A stretch of DNA of 60,061 nucleotides from Anaerolineae bacterium (GTDB lineage: Bacteria; Chloroflexota; Anaerolineae; Promineifilales; Promineifilaceae): NCBI GenBank assembly GCA_019637635.1, contig JAHBVI010000033.1, positions 1 through 60,061 on the forward strand, read 5' to 3'. The notes beneath the pieces were generated by a model. It was given only the letters and a program-made list of their open reading frames with translations. It searched no databases and was not told the DNA's origin. This document shows positions 1-7,530 of this stretch, piece by piece (positions within the stretch are counted from its first letter, which is position 1; each line of letters opens with the position of its first letter). A program made the translations under genes and the position numbers.

Positions 1-26
1 CTTACACTTAAAATGACCGATGCATA

Positions 27-62
27 GAGATTCCTCGCTCCGAAGACTGCGCTCGGAATGAC
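27..62. repeat. Short inverted repeat (ATTCC...GGAAT type)
   Basis: The segment reads as imperfect arms around CTCCGAAGACTGCGCTC, with ATTCCTCGC on the left and GCTCGGAAT on the right. It resembles small REP-like intergenic repeats. It lies downstream of trpE, and no gene is visible in positions 1-138. Confidence 0.4.
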
Positions 63-112
63 AATCTGCCTATTACCGAATTAAAAGTTAATCTTCATTA
101 GTGCCATCAGAG

Positions 113-133
113 GGCGATAAATCGCCTACTACG
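113..133. repeat. Half copy of the GTAGTAGGC palindrome family
   Basis: GGCGATAAATCGCCTACTAC is the right half of the inverted repeat present in full at 19468-19514 and, with changed arm bases, at 3339-3389. It ends just before the trpE stop codon. Confidence 0.5.
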
Positions 134-138
134 AACAA

Positions 139-1641
139 TTATAAAATCCCCTGCTCTGCTTTATCTACCGCCACCAATAACGCGCGGGCTTTGTTGAATG
201 ATTCCTGATACTCGCTCGTCGGGTCGCTGTCGGCGACGATGCCGGCGCCGGCCTGCACGTAGATGGTGTCGTCTTGCATGACCATCGTGCGGATGGCGAT
301 GCAGGTGTCCATACTGCCATCGTAGCTAAAGTAGCCCACCGCGCCCGCATACAAGCCGCGCCGCTCGCCCTCTAGCTCTTCGATGATCTCCATCGCCCGC
401 ACTTTGGGCGCGCCGCTGACCGTGCCCGCCGGGAACGTGGCCCGCATCAGGTCGAAGGCGTCCATGCCCGGCTTGATCCGCCCGGTGACGTGGCTGACGA
501 TGTGCATGACGTGGCTGTACCGCTCAATTGTCATCAGATCGCTGACCTTGACGCTGCCGTATTCGCTGACCCGGCCGATGTCGTTGCGGCCCAGGTCAAC
601 CAGCATGACGTGTTCGGCGCGCTCTTTGGGGTCGGCCAGCAGTTCCGCTTCCAGCGCCAGGTCTTCCTCCGGCGTCTGGCCGCGCCAGCGCGTGCCGGCG
701 ATGGGGCGCACGGTGGCGGTGCCATCTTCCAGCCGCACATGAATTTCCGGCGACGCGCCGATCACCTGCAAATCCAGTTCGCCAAAGTCAAAGTAGAACA
801 TGTAGGGCGACGGGTTCAACATGCGCAGGGCGCGGTAGATGGCGAAGGGGTGGGCGCTGGTCTGGCGGCTGAAGCGCTGGCTGAGTACCACCTGGAAAAT
901 GTCCCCGGCGGCAATGTACTCCTTTGCCTGGCGCACCATCTCCTCGTAGCGGGTCTGCTCCATGTTGCTACTGAGTTGATGCCCGTTGCCATTGCGCCCG
1001 CGGTGGTAACGCAGGCCCGGGATGGCGGGCAACGGCGGTAACAACCGTTCACTCACCCGCTCAATCATCTGAATCGCCTCCACATACGCCGCCTCTGTAT
1101 CCCCATTCACACGGGCATTTGCCAGAATCAGCAGCCGGTGGCGGGCATGGTCAAAGACGACCAGCGTATCGGCCAGCAAGAAGATGGCGTCGGGGATGTC
1201 TAGTGTGGGTACGGCCGTTTCCGGCAGCCGCTCAAAAAAGCGCACCACATCATACCCCAGATAACCCACCGCCCCGCCCTGAAAGCGGGGCAGTCCAGGC
1301 AGGTCGGCCGGGGTAAACTGCGCCATTTCCGCCTTGACCACATGCAAAATGTCCTCGCCATCGGCCAGACTACGGCTTTCGCCGTTGGCCGTCACTGTGC
1401 GCCCTTTGAGCGAAATCAGCCCCCGTGGATTGACGCCGACAAAGGAGTACCGCCCCACCTGTTCGCCCCCTTCCACCGATTCCAGCAGAAAAGAAGGGCC
1501 AAACTGCTCCATCAACTTCAAATAAACCGAAACCGGCGTCTCCAGATCGGCGGCAAACTCCCGATATACCGGAATCAAATTCGCCGGCCCCGCCGCCAGT
1601 TCTCGGAATGCTGCTAAGGTTGGTGTATATACTGTATCCAT
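139..1641 (-). CDS. trpE: Anthranilate synthase component I
   Basis: TrpE converts chorismate and ammonia or glutamine to anthranilate, the first committed step of tryptophan synthesis, with a TrpG amidotransferase that is not in this window. The 500-residue length is normal. An N-terminal regulatory domain (about 25-165) carries LLESVE, the usual tryptophan feedback site. The chorismate-binding domain (about 225-490) shows AGDIFQVVLSQRFSR, PIAGTRWRG, LVDLGRNDIGRV, FPAGTVSGAPKVRAMEII and QAGAGIVADSDP. It lies 64 bases after trpB2 on the same strand, so the two probably form one operon controlled by the upstream T-box. Para-aminobenzoate synthase PabB is the main alternative; the regulatory motif and the trpB2 neighbour favour TrpE. 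Confidence 0.95.
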   Translation of the reverse strand: MDTVYTPTLAAFRELAAGPANLIPVYREFAADLETPVSVYLKLMEQFGPSFLLESVEGGEQVGRYSFVGVNPRGLISLKGRTVTANGESRSLADGEDILHVVKAEMAQFTPADLPGLPRFQGGAVGYLGYDVVRFFERLPETAVPTLDIPDAIFLLADTLVVFDHARHRLLILANARVNGDTEAAYVEAIQMIERVSERLLPPLPAIPGLRYHRGRNGNGHQLSSNMEQTRYEEMVRQAKEYIAAGDIFQVVLSQRFSRQTSAHPFAIYRALRMLNPSPYMFYFDFGELDLQVIGASPEIHVRLEDGTATVRPIAGTRWRGQTPEEDLALEAELLADPKERAEHVMLVDLGRNDIGRVSEYGSVKVSDLMTIERYSHVMHIVSHVTGRIKPGMDAFDLMRATFPAGTVSGAPKVRAMEIIEELEGERRGLYAGAVGYFSYDGSMDTCIAIRTMVMQDDTIYVQAGAGIVADSDPTSEYQESFNKARALLVAVDKAEQGIL

Positions 1642-1649
1642 ATCAAAAT

Positions 1650-1712
1650 TATGAATTAGGAATTATGAATTATGAAGGGCATTCATAATTCATAATTCAT
1701 AATTCCTAATTA
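1650..1712. repeat. AT-rich inverted repeat between trpB2 and trpE
   Basis: Arms built of repeated AATTATGAATT / AATTCATAATT units flank a GAAGGGCATT centre. The element fills the trpB2-trpE gap, and its edge supplies the last codons and stop of trpB2. It could form a strong hairpin in the mRNA, but there is no clear U-run, so a role in termination is unproven. Confidence 0.55.
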
Positions 1713-3073
1713 CTCACCTCCGGCAGGTGGCTCATCGCCTCGGCAATGGCCTCCGCCGGATAGTCGTAATCTTCCAGTTCGCCATTGAAGTATGTCTGGT
1801 AGGCCATCATGTCAAAGTGGCCGTGCCCGGACAGGTTGAAGGCGATCACTTTCTTCTCACCCGATTCCTTGCAGGCCAGCGCCTCATCAATGGCCACGCG
1901 CACCGCATGGGAGGATTCCGGCGCGGGAATGATGCCTTCGGCGCGGGCAAAGGTGGCGGCGGCGTCAAACGTGGCCAACTGCTGCACGGCGCGGGCTTCG
2001 ATAAAACCGCCGTCCACCAACGCGCTCACCTGCGGCGACATGCCGTGATAGCGCAGCCCACCGGCATGGATGCCCGGCGGCACAAAGGTGTGGCCAAGCG
2101 TGTGCATCTTGACGATGGGGGCCATAGCCGCCGTATCGCCGTAGTCAAAGGTATATGTGCCCCGTGTCATCGTCGGGCAGGAGGCCGGTTCGGCAGCAAT
2201 GACCCGCGTTTTCTGGCCGTTGCTCAGGTTCTCGCGGATGAAGGGGAAGGTGAACCCGGCAAAGTTGGAGCCGCCGCCCGCGCAGCCAATGACCACATCG
2301 GGATATTCACCGGCCATCGCCATCTGCTCCAATGCTTCCAGACCGATGACCGTCTGATGCAGCAGGACATGGTTTAGCACCGACCCCAGGCTGTACTTTT
2401 TGGCGCCGCCAGAGGTTGCGGCCACTTCTACGGCTTCGGAAATGGCGATGCCCAACGAGCCGGGAGAATCAGGGTCTTGGGCCAGCAGGGCACGGCCGTA
2501 ATGCGTTCTGTCTGTCGGGCTGGCATACACATCGGCGCCAAAGGTTTGCATGATGATGCGGCGGTACGGCTTCTGGTGGTAGCTCACCTTCACCATGTAC
2601 ACTTCCAAATCCAGGCCAAAAAAGTTGCAGGCCATGGCCAGTGCGGAACCCCACTGCCCGGCCCCGGTTTCCGTCGTCAGCGCCTTTGTGCCCGCTTCTT
2701 TGTTGAAGAACGCCTGGGGCACGGCCGTGTTCGGTTTGTGTGATCCCACCGGGCTGACCCCTTCATATTTGTAGTAAATGTGCGCGGGTGTATCGAGCGC
2801 CTTCTCCAGTCGGTGGGCGCGGAACAGGGGGGTGGGCCGCCACAATTTGTAAATCTCGCGCACCGGTTCCGGGATTTCAATGTACCGCTCCGTGCTGATC
2901 TCTTGCAGGATCAGGCTCATCGGGAACAGCACCCCCAGGAAGTCCGGCGTCACCGGCTCTTTTGTGCCCGGATGCAGCACCGGCTGCGGCGGCACGGGCA
3001 TGTCTGCGTTGATGTTGTACCAGGCTTTGGGCAGTTTACTTTCGTCTAGTTGATATTTGGTTGTTTCGGTCAT
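1706..3073 (-). CDS. trpB: Tryptophan synthase beta chain, TrpB2 type
   Basis: This is a PLP-dependent tryptophan synthase beta subunit of the divergent TrpB2 class, which condenses indole (or phosphoserine-derived aminoacrylate) to tryptophan and often occurs without an adjacent trpA. The PLP lysine is in VGSHKPNTA (K113), and the phosphate-binding loop is GCAGGGSNF (about 240). The N-terminal extension ([13 protein letters not shown]) and the length of 455 residues fit TrpB2 rather than TrpB1 (about 400). I start at ATG 3073 because GGAGG lies five bases upstream; an in-frame ATG at 3085 would overlap that ribosome site. It is the first gene after the T-box, with trpE next. No trpA is present in the window. 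Confidence 0.92.
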   Translation of the reverse strand: MTETTKYQLDESKLPKAWYNINADMPVPPQPVLHPGTKEPVTPDFLGVLFPMSLILQEISTERYIEIPEPVREIYKLWRPTPLFRAHRLEKALDTPAHIYYKYEGVSPVGSHKPNTAVPQAFFNKEAGTKALTTETGAGQWGSALAMACNFFGLDLEVYMVKVSYHQKPYRRIIMQTFGADVYASPTDRTHYGRALLAQDPDSPGSLGIAISEAVEVAATSGGAKKYSLGSVLNHVLLHQTVIGLEALEQMAMAGEYPDVVIGCAGGGSNFAGFTFPFIRENLSNGQKTRVIAAEPASCPTMTRGTYTFDYGDTAAMAPIVKMHTLGHTFVPPGIHAGGLRYHGMSPQVSALVDGGFIEARAVQQLATFDAAATFARAEGIIPAPESSHAVRVAIDEALACKESGEKKVIAFNLSGHGHFDMMAYQTYFNGELEDYDYPAEAIAEAMSHLPEVSN

Positions 3074-3084
3074 TTCATCCTCCA

Positions 3085-3113
3085 TGTAACGCGAACTGGC
3101 AGTTCGCGTTACA
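3085..3113. repeat. GTAACGCGA...TCGCGTTAC hairpin, copy 1
   Basis: A 13-bp perfect stem with a GGC loop lies directly upstream of the trpB2 ribosome site. A second copy with different but mutually compensated inner bases is at 22313-22339, also just upstream of a ribosome-binding site. Confidence 0.7.
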
Positions 3114-3114
3114 G

Positions 3115-3173
3115 AAATAAAAAACGCTCTCGTCCCAGGCGAAATTATCTTCGCCTAAGGGACGAGAGCGTTT
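3115..3173 (-). terminator. Rho-independent terminator of the T-box leader
   Basis: Read on the minus strand, AAACGCTCTCGTCCC pairs with GGGACGAGAGCGTTT. An inner AGGCGAA/TTCGCCT helix extends the stem, and a T run follows at 3118-3124. It lies about 15 bases after the T-box motif and before trpB2, the position expected for the attenuator. Confidence 0.85.
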
Positions 3174-3338
3174 GAAAATAAACATCTCCCGCGGTGCCAC
3201 CCTGTTTAAGCTGGTAAAAGAACAAAAAACGCGCCGATGAAAGCGCGTCGAGTTTGTTAGCCAGCTTCACTCATGTTGCCTTCTGCAATAAAAGGCTTTG
3301 CCCTGGTAACGGTGGCATTTCCGGCTCTGGCTAGTTGG

Positions 3339-3389
3339 TTTGTAGTTGCCACTTTAGTGGCAAGAAGGCACTAAAGTGCCTACTACAAA
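3339..3389. repeat. GTAGTAGGC-family palindrome inside the T-box leader
   Basis: TTTGTAGT...ACTACAAA ends enclose CACTTTAGTG/CACTAAAGTG arms around AGAAG. It belongs to the family seen at 19468-19514. It lies between stem I and the antiterminator, where other T-boxes have stems II/III. Confidence 0.65.
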
Positions 3390-3650
3390 TGGTTCACCGG
3401 AGCAACTCCCTGGCCCATTCACCAACTGCGCCGTTATCAACCTTGCACCAGAGTGGCTGACTCTCTAAAACTCGCTTTGTTGGGTACTATTCCAGTTCAA
3501 CGTCGTTGGTTGTTCAGTTGGGCGGGATGGTAGCATGGGTGTACGGCCGTGTCAAGCCAAATTTAGGGATAAACAGGGAGGCTCCCCACGCACGTTCAGG
3601 GCGTTTGTGTATCTCAGACGCCGGATGCAATCCGGCGGCATGGCTTTGGC

Positions 3651-4226
3651 TTACGGCCCCGGTGCGGCGGCCGGCTGCAAAAATTCACCGGCTACCCACC
3701 CCTGAGTACCATCGGCCCGTTCCACCTGCCACCAGACGCGGTTATTTGGCTCATCCGGTGATGGCCCACCGATTACCAGCAGCAGTTCCCCTTCATTCGC
3801 CACCACAATCAGGGCGTTGCTGGTGCTGGGACCGCCGCGCAAGTTTGCGCCGACGCCGCCAGTATCGGCTACTATCGCATAATAGTCCACCGTGATTTCC
3901 GGTGGGGCTATGGCCTGATCTGGTGTGGGAATAGGGGTAAAGGTAGGAATGGGCGATGGCGTCGGCAGCACAGAAGTCGGCGATGGTATCGGGCTGGGCG
4001 GCGCAGTCAGGATAATGAGGGTAGGCGCAGCCGGGTCTACTTCCAGGGGCGGGCGGCGCAGCAGGGCGTTGGCCAACGCCAACGCAATTACCAGGCTGAC
4101 GATGGTGACAACCACACCCAGGCCCAGGTAACGCCAGGGCGTGGGGCCTTGAGAGTCGCGGCGCATCCGGCGCGGCCGTTTGTCATCAGATTGACGGGGA
4201 TCGGGGGGAAGTTCGTATCGAGCCAT
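3651..4226 (-). CDS. Membrane-anchored SH3-domain protein
   Basis: A 191-residue protein has a basic N-terminus (about 1-30), one membrane helix (about 31-55, YLGLGVVVTIVSLVIALALA), a proline/serine/threonine-rich linker (about 75-105, repeats of TPSPIP type) and a C-terminal bacterial SH3 fold (about 115-185, GANLRGGPSTSNALI and WWQVERADGTQGWVAGEFL). Such proteins usually bind peptidoglycan or mediate extracellular contacts. The topology suggests a short cytoplasmic tail and an exported SH3 domain. It is 20 bases upstream of the phosphatase gene on the same strand. The exact ligand is unknown. Confidence 0.75.
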   Translation of the reverse strand: MARYELPPDPRQSDDKRPRRMRRDSQGPTPWRYLGLGVVVTIVSLVIALALANALLRRPPLEVDPAAPTLIILTAPPSPIPSPTSVLPTPSPIPTFTPIPTPDQAIAPPEITVDYYAIVADTGGVGANLRGGPSTSNALIVVANEGELLLVIGGPSPDEPNNRVWWQVERADGTQGWVAGEFLQPAAAPGP

Positions 4227-4245
4227 AGAGAATGAAATCAGAAGT

Positions 4246-5496
4246 TTAACTTCTGGCAGAAGTTGAACTTCTCTCCAACACTAGCAAAGTCAGATCGTCA
4301 AATGGGGTCGCATCTTGCATCCATTCGCCTAATTTCTGGGCAATGTGAGTGGCCAGGTCGGCAATGGGCAGGCATTCGGCGGCGGCGACAACGGCCGTCA
4401 ACCGTTCCAGCCCAAACTGTTCCTCGGCCGGATTGATGGCATCCGGCACGCCATCACTAAACAGCACCAACCGGTCGCCGGGCTGCAATTGCATCTCATA
4501 CTCGGCCAGTTGCAGGCCATCAATCATACCCAGAAAACGGCCGTTGCCCGGCAGTTCCTCAATTTCCCGCCCCGGTCGCACCCACAACGGCCGTTCCTGC
4601 GCCGCCCGCACATAGGTCAACCGGCCACTGGGCCGGTGCAGCACGCCATAAAACGCGGTCAAAAAGGTATCGTGCGAGGAAACGGCCATCATGCCATGAT
4701 GCACGGCCGTAGCTACTGCTGCCGGCGACAAGGAATGTTTGCCTTCTTGTAAAAAGAGCGTGCGCGTCACCGCCATAAACAGCGCCGCGTGAAATCCCTT
4801 ATCGGCCACATCGGCAATGAGAATGCCCACATGGTCATCGTCCAGGGCGACCACATCGTAAAAATCGCCGCCCACCTGCCGCGCCGGCTGTAAATAAGCG
4901 GCAAAGGTATAATCGGGAAATTGGGGCAGTACATCGGGCAGCAAACTGCGCTGCACATCCGCCGCCAGTTCCAATTCCCGTACCAGCCGTTCCTTTTCCA
5001 CCAGCCGCGCCTGCGCCCGCTGCAAATCGGCATAGGCCGTTTGCAGCGCTTCGTTTTTCACCTGTAGTTCGGTAATCGCCTGCTGATCAATGTTGCGCGT
5101 GGTCGCCAACACATTACGCAGCACAGCATAGGCCAACGCCGGGCTTTCCAACATGAACCTGTCAAAATTCTCTTCAGTCACCTCCAGCACGGCCGTGTCC
5201 GTGAGCGTAATACAGTTCGCCATGCGCGGCGCGTCGTCAATGAGGCCCATCTCGCCAAAATAACCCCGCGCGCCAATGACGTTGAGGATACGTTCCTGCC
5301 CGTCTTCCAACGTTTGCGAGACAACCACATTGCCGCTGACCACCACATAAAAGGTATGCTCAATTTCACCCTGGTGGCACAAGGTGGTGTGGGGTGGATA
5401 GGTACGCGGCACAGCCACCGCCCGCAGCGCTTCCAGCGTGTGCGGTTCCAGGGCACCAAAAGCATGGCTGATGAAGGAAGTGGTGACGGTACTCAT
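4246..5496 (-). CDS. Cyclic-nucleotide-domain / SpoIIE-type PP2C phosphatase
   Basis: The N-terminus (about 15-130) is a CRP-like cNMP-binding domain (RILNVIGARGYFGEMGLIDD, DTAVLEVTEENF). A coiled coil follows (about 140-185, LVEKERLVRELELAADVQRSLLP), then an RsbU/SpoIIE PP2C domain (about 190-415) with metal-binding motifs GGDFYDVV, LIADVADKG, LVLFSDGVPDA and DDLTLLVLE. Such enzymes dephosphorylate anti-anti-sigma or similar signalling proteins in response to a ligand or membrane signal. I start at ATG 5496: the eight upstream codons to 5520 (MTDYRLPN) come from the intergenic CGTAATCCG repeat and are probably not translated. No partner kinase or STAS gene is adjacent. Confidence 0.85.
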   Translation of the reverse strand: MSTVTTSFISHAFGALEPHTLEALRAVAVPRTYPPHTTLCHQGEIEHTFYVVVSGNVVVSQTLEDGQERILNVIGARGYFGEMGLIDDAPRMANCITLTDTAVLEVTEENFDRFMLESPALAYAVLRNVLATTRNIDQQAITELQVKNEALQTAYADLQRAQARLVEKERLVRELELAADVQRSLLPDVLPQFPDYTFAAYLQPARQVGGDFYDVVALDDDHVGILIADVADKGFHAALFMAVTRTLFLQEGKHSLSPAAVATAVHHGMMAVSSHDTFLTAFYGVLHRPSGRLTYVRAAQERPLWVRPGREIEELPGNGRFLGMIDGLQLAEYEMQLQPGDRLVLFSDGVPDAINPAEEQFGLERLTAVVAAAECLPIADLATHIAQKLGEWMQDATPFDDLTLLVLERSSTSARS

Positions 5497-5504
5497 GTTC
5501 GGTA

Positions 5505-5569
5505 ATCGGTAATCCGTCATCCGTAATCCGGGATCGGATTACGGATGACGGGTCACGGTTCACAGATTA
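5505..5569. repeat. TAATCCGTAATCCG / CGGATTACGG intergenic repeat
   Basis: Direct and inverted copies of a (C/G)GTAATC unit fill the gap between polX and the phosphatase gene. The same simple unit recurs at 7318-7412, 14228-14286, 26590-26670 and 44385-44450. Confidence 0.6.
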
Positions 5570-7296
5570 CGTCCCTCAAGAAAGGCGAGCAGTTTGGGTA
5601 AAGGCCAGGTATTCACGACACTGACGGCCGTAGCCCAACCGCGTTGGGCGGTGGCGACGCCGTAGTGGAGAAAGTCGAAATGGTTGGTGTGGTGGGCGTC
5701 GCAGTTAATGGCCAGGGTTGCGCCCAGTTCCACGGCGCGGCGCACCAGATTGTCGCGTAAATCCAGCCGGTGGGGGTTGGCGTTAATTTCCAGGATGGTG
5801 CGGGTGGCAACGGCCGTCGCCAACACCTCCTCCCAATCCAAATCCGCCCCGGCCCGGTCTGGCAGCAGCCGCCCGGAGGGGTGGCCGATCATATCCACGT
5901 GTGGGTTATGCAGCGCGTTGCGAATGCGGGTCATCACCTGCACGCGCGGCTGGCTCAGGCTGACGTGCAGGCTGGCAATGACAAAATCCAACTGCGCCAG
6001 CACCTCGTCCGGGTAATCCAGCGAGCCGTCGGCGCGGATTTCCATCTCCGTGCCATGCAAAATGCGAAACGCCGGCCCCATCACGTCGTTGGCCTGGCGG
6101 ATTTCCTCGGCCTGCTGCCACAGCCGTTCAATGGAAAGCCCATTGGCAATGCCCAGGCTGGCGGAATGGTCGGTGATGGCGATATGGGTGAAACCGCGCG
6201 CCTGCGCCGCCCGCGCCATCTCCAAAATGGTGAATTTGCCATCCGACCAGGTGGAGTGCATGTGCAGATCACAAACGATCTGATCGGCGCGAATGACATC
6301 GGGCAAACGGCCGTCGCGCGCCGCCTCAATCTCCCCCCGGTCTTCACGCAGGGTGGGCAGAATGTAGGGCAGGCCGAGGGTCTGGTACACTTCTTCTTCG
6401 GTGGCGCAGAGGATTTCGGCACGGCCGTCGGCGGGCGTAAAAGCGTGTTCGTTCAGGCTCAACCCCTGTTTCAGGGCCAGTTCCCGCAGGCGCACGTTGT
6501 GGTCTTTGCTGCCGGTGAAGTAAGAAAGCAGGGTGCCCCAACGGGCGGCGGGCAGCACACGCAGGTCTACCTGCAAGCCGTTGACCAGGGTCACGCTGGA
6601 TTTCGTGGGGCCATGCCCGGAGATGGATTCGACTTGCGACAGGTGAACGAAGGTGTCCATTACGGCCGTTGCTGCCTCTTCATCCGCCGCTACCAACAAA
6701 TCAATATCGCCAATGGTTTCTTTCATGCGGCGCAGGGAACCGGCGACGGCCGTTTGGCTCACACCCGGCAGCTTGGCCAGTTCGGCCAAAATTTCCTGGG
6801 CAATGGGCCAGGCGGTACCTAACATGGCCCGGTCATCGCCATGTCGCGCCAGCGCCTCAATGGCTTTGAGCAGTTTTTCTTCGGATTTGGCCCCCATGCC
6901 CGGCAGGTCACGCAATTTGCCTTCGCGGGCAACGGCCGTAAGCTCATCCAACGTGGTCACCCCCAGCACCTCATATACCTGCTTCACCCGCTTTGGCCCC
7001 AACCCCTCTACCTTTAACAACGTCACCAGCGACGGCGGGATCTCCTTTACTAACCGCTCATAAAATTCCAACTTGCCGGTGGTCAACATTTCCTCAATTT
7101 TCTCCGCCAGCGTCTCGCCGATACCGGGAATATCGGTCAACGTTCCTTCCGCATACACCAGGTTAATATCACGCCCTAGCGTTTCCACCGCTTCCGCCGC
7201 CCGGCGGTAAGCAAGCACCCGGTGGATGTTGTCACCCCGGATGGAAAGCATATCGGCCACATCAGAAAAGAGTTGGGCTACTTCACGGTTATTCAT
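5560..7296 (-). CDS. polX: Family X DNA polymerase with PHP domain
   Basis: This 578-residue protein matches bacterial PolX, which fills short gaps in base-excision repair and has PHP-dependent 3'-5' exonuclease or AP-endonuclease activity. The N-terminal lyase region contains helix-hairpin-helix motifs (LTDIPGIGETLAEKI about 55, LKVEGLGPKRVKQVYE about 93, LRDLPGMGAKSEEKL about 127). The polymerase palm has GDIDLLVA (about 195). The C-terminal PHP domain (about 335-575) has the metal ligands in DLHMHSTWSDG, ITDHSAS, HGTEMEI, IASLHVS, IGHPSGR and NCDAHHTNHFD. Length and domain order are normal. It appears to be its own transcription unit, separated from neighbours by repeats on both sides. Confidence 0.93.
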   Translation of the reverse strand: MNNREVAQLFSDVADMLSIRGDNIHRVLAYRRAAEAVETLGRDINLVYAEGTLTDIPGIGETLAEKIEEMLTTGKLEFYERLVKEIPPSLVTLLKVEGLGPKRVKQVYEVLGVTTLDELTAVAREGKLRDLPGMGAKSEEKLLKAIEALARHGDDRAMLGTAWPIAQEILAELAKLPGVSQTAVAGSLRRMKETIGDIDLLVAADEEAATAVMDTFVHLSQVESISGHGPTKSSVTLVNGLQVDLRVLPAARWGTLLSYFTGSKDHNVRLRELALKQGLSLNEHAFTPADGRAEILCATEEEVYQTLGLPYILPTLREDRGEIEAARDGRLPDVIRADQIVCDLHMHSTWSDGKFTILEMARAAQARGFTHIAITDHSASLGIANGLSIERLWQQAEEIRQANDVMGPAFRILHGTEMEIRADGSLDYPDEVLAQLDFVIASLHVSLSQPRVQVMTRIRNALHNPHVDMIGHPSGRLLPDRAGADLDWEEVLATAVATRTILEINANPHRLDLRDNLVRRAVELGATLAINCDAHHTNHFDFLHYGVATAQRGWATAVSVVNTWPLPKLLAFLEGRNL

Positions 7297-7317
7297 AAAA
7301 CCGATTATACCCTGCGT

Positions 7318-7412
7318 AAAACGTAAAAAGTAATCCGTAAATCGCTACCCGTAAGCCGATGTCCATTATCGGATTACCGATTACCAATTACCGATTACCG
7401 ATTACGGGCAAC
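7318..7412. repeat. CGTAAxxCG / GATTACCGATTACC repeat
   Basis: The gap between the divergent polX and binding-protein genes (7297-7530) is mostly short degenerate repeats of CGTAA and CGATTACC. No confident promoter could be picked out in 7413-7500. Confidence 0.5.
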
Positions 7413-7530
7413 CAGGTTTGTCATCTCCTACAACCCATGTTACCATACACCTGATCCCGACACATGGCGTTATGACTCGCTCAAAGCAGCACAAGTTTTA
7501 TTGTTCATATTCTTTCAAATGGAGGAGAGA

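Larger units (their letters stand above)
3115..3490 (-). promoter_or_regulatory. T-box riboswitch, probably tryptophan-specific
   Basis: The minus strand carries the T-box consensus AGGGTGGCACCGCGG at 3189-3203, followed by a terminator. Stem I elements are recognisable upstream: AGAGAG near 3465, GGTGCAAGG near 3445, then GGTGAATGGGCC. The specifier codon read from that context is TGG (3415-3417), which fits uncharged tRNA-Trp sensing and the trpB2-trpE operon. T-box leaders bind uncharged tRNA through the specifier and the NCCA end and so prevent termination. The specifier assignment rests on context and not on a folded model. A 51-base palindrome sits inside the leader at 3339-3389. Confidence 0.85.
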
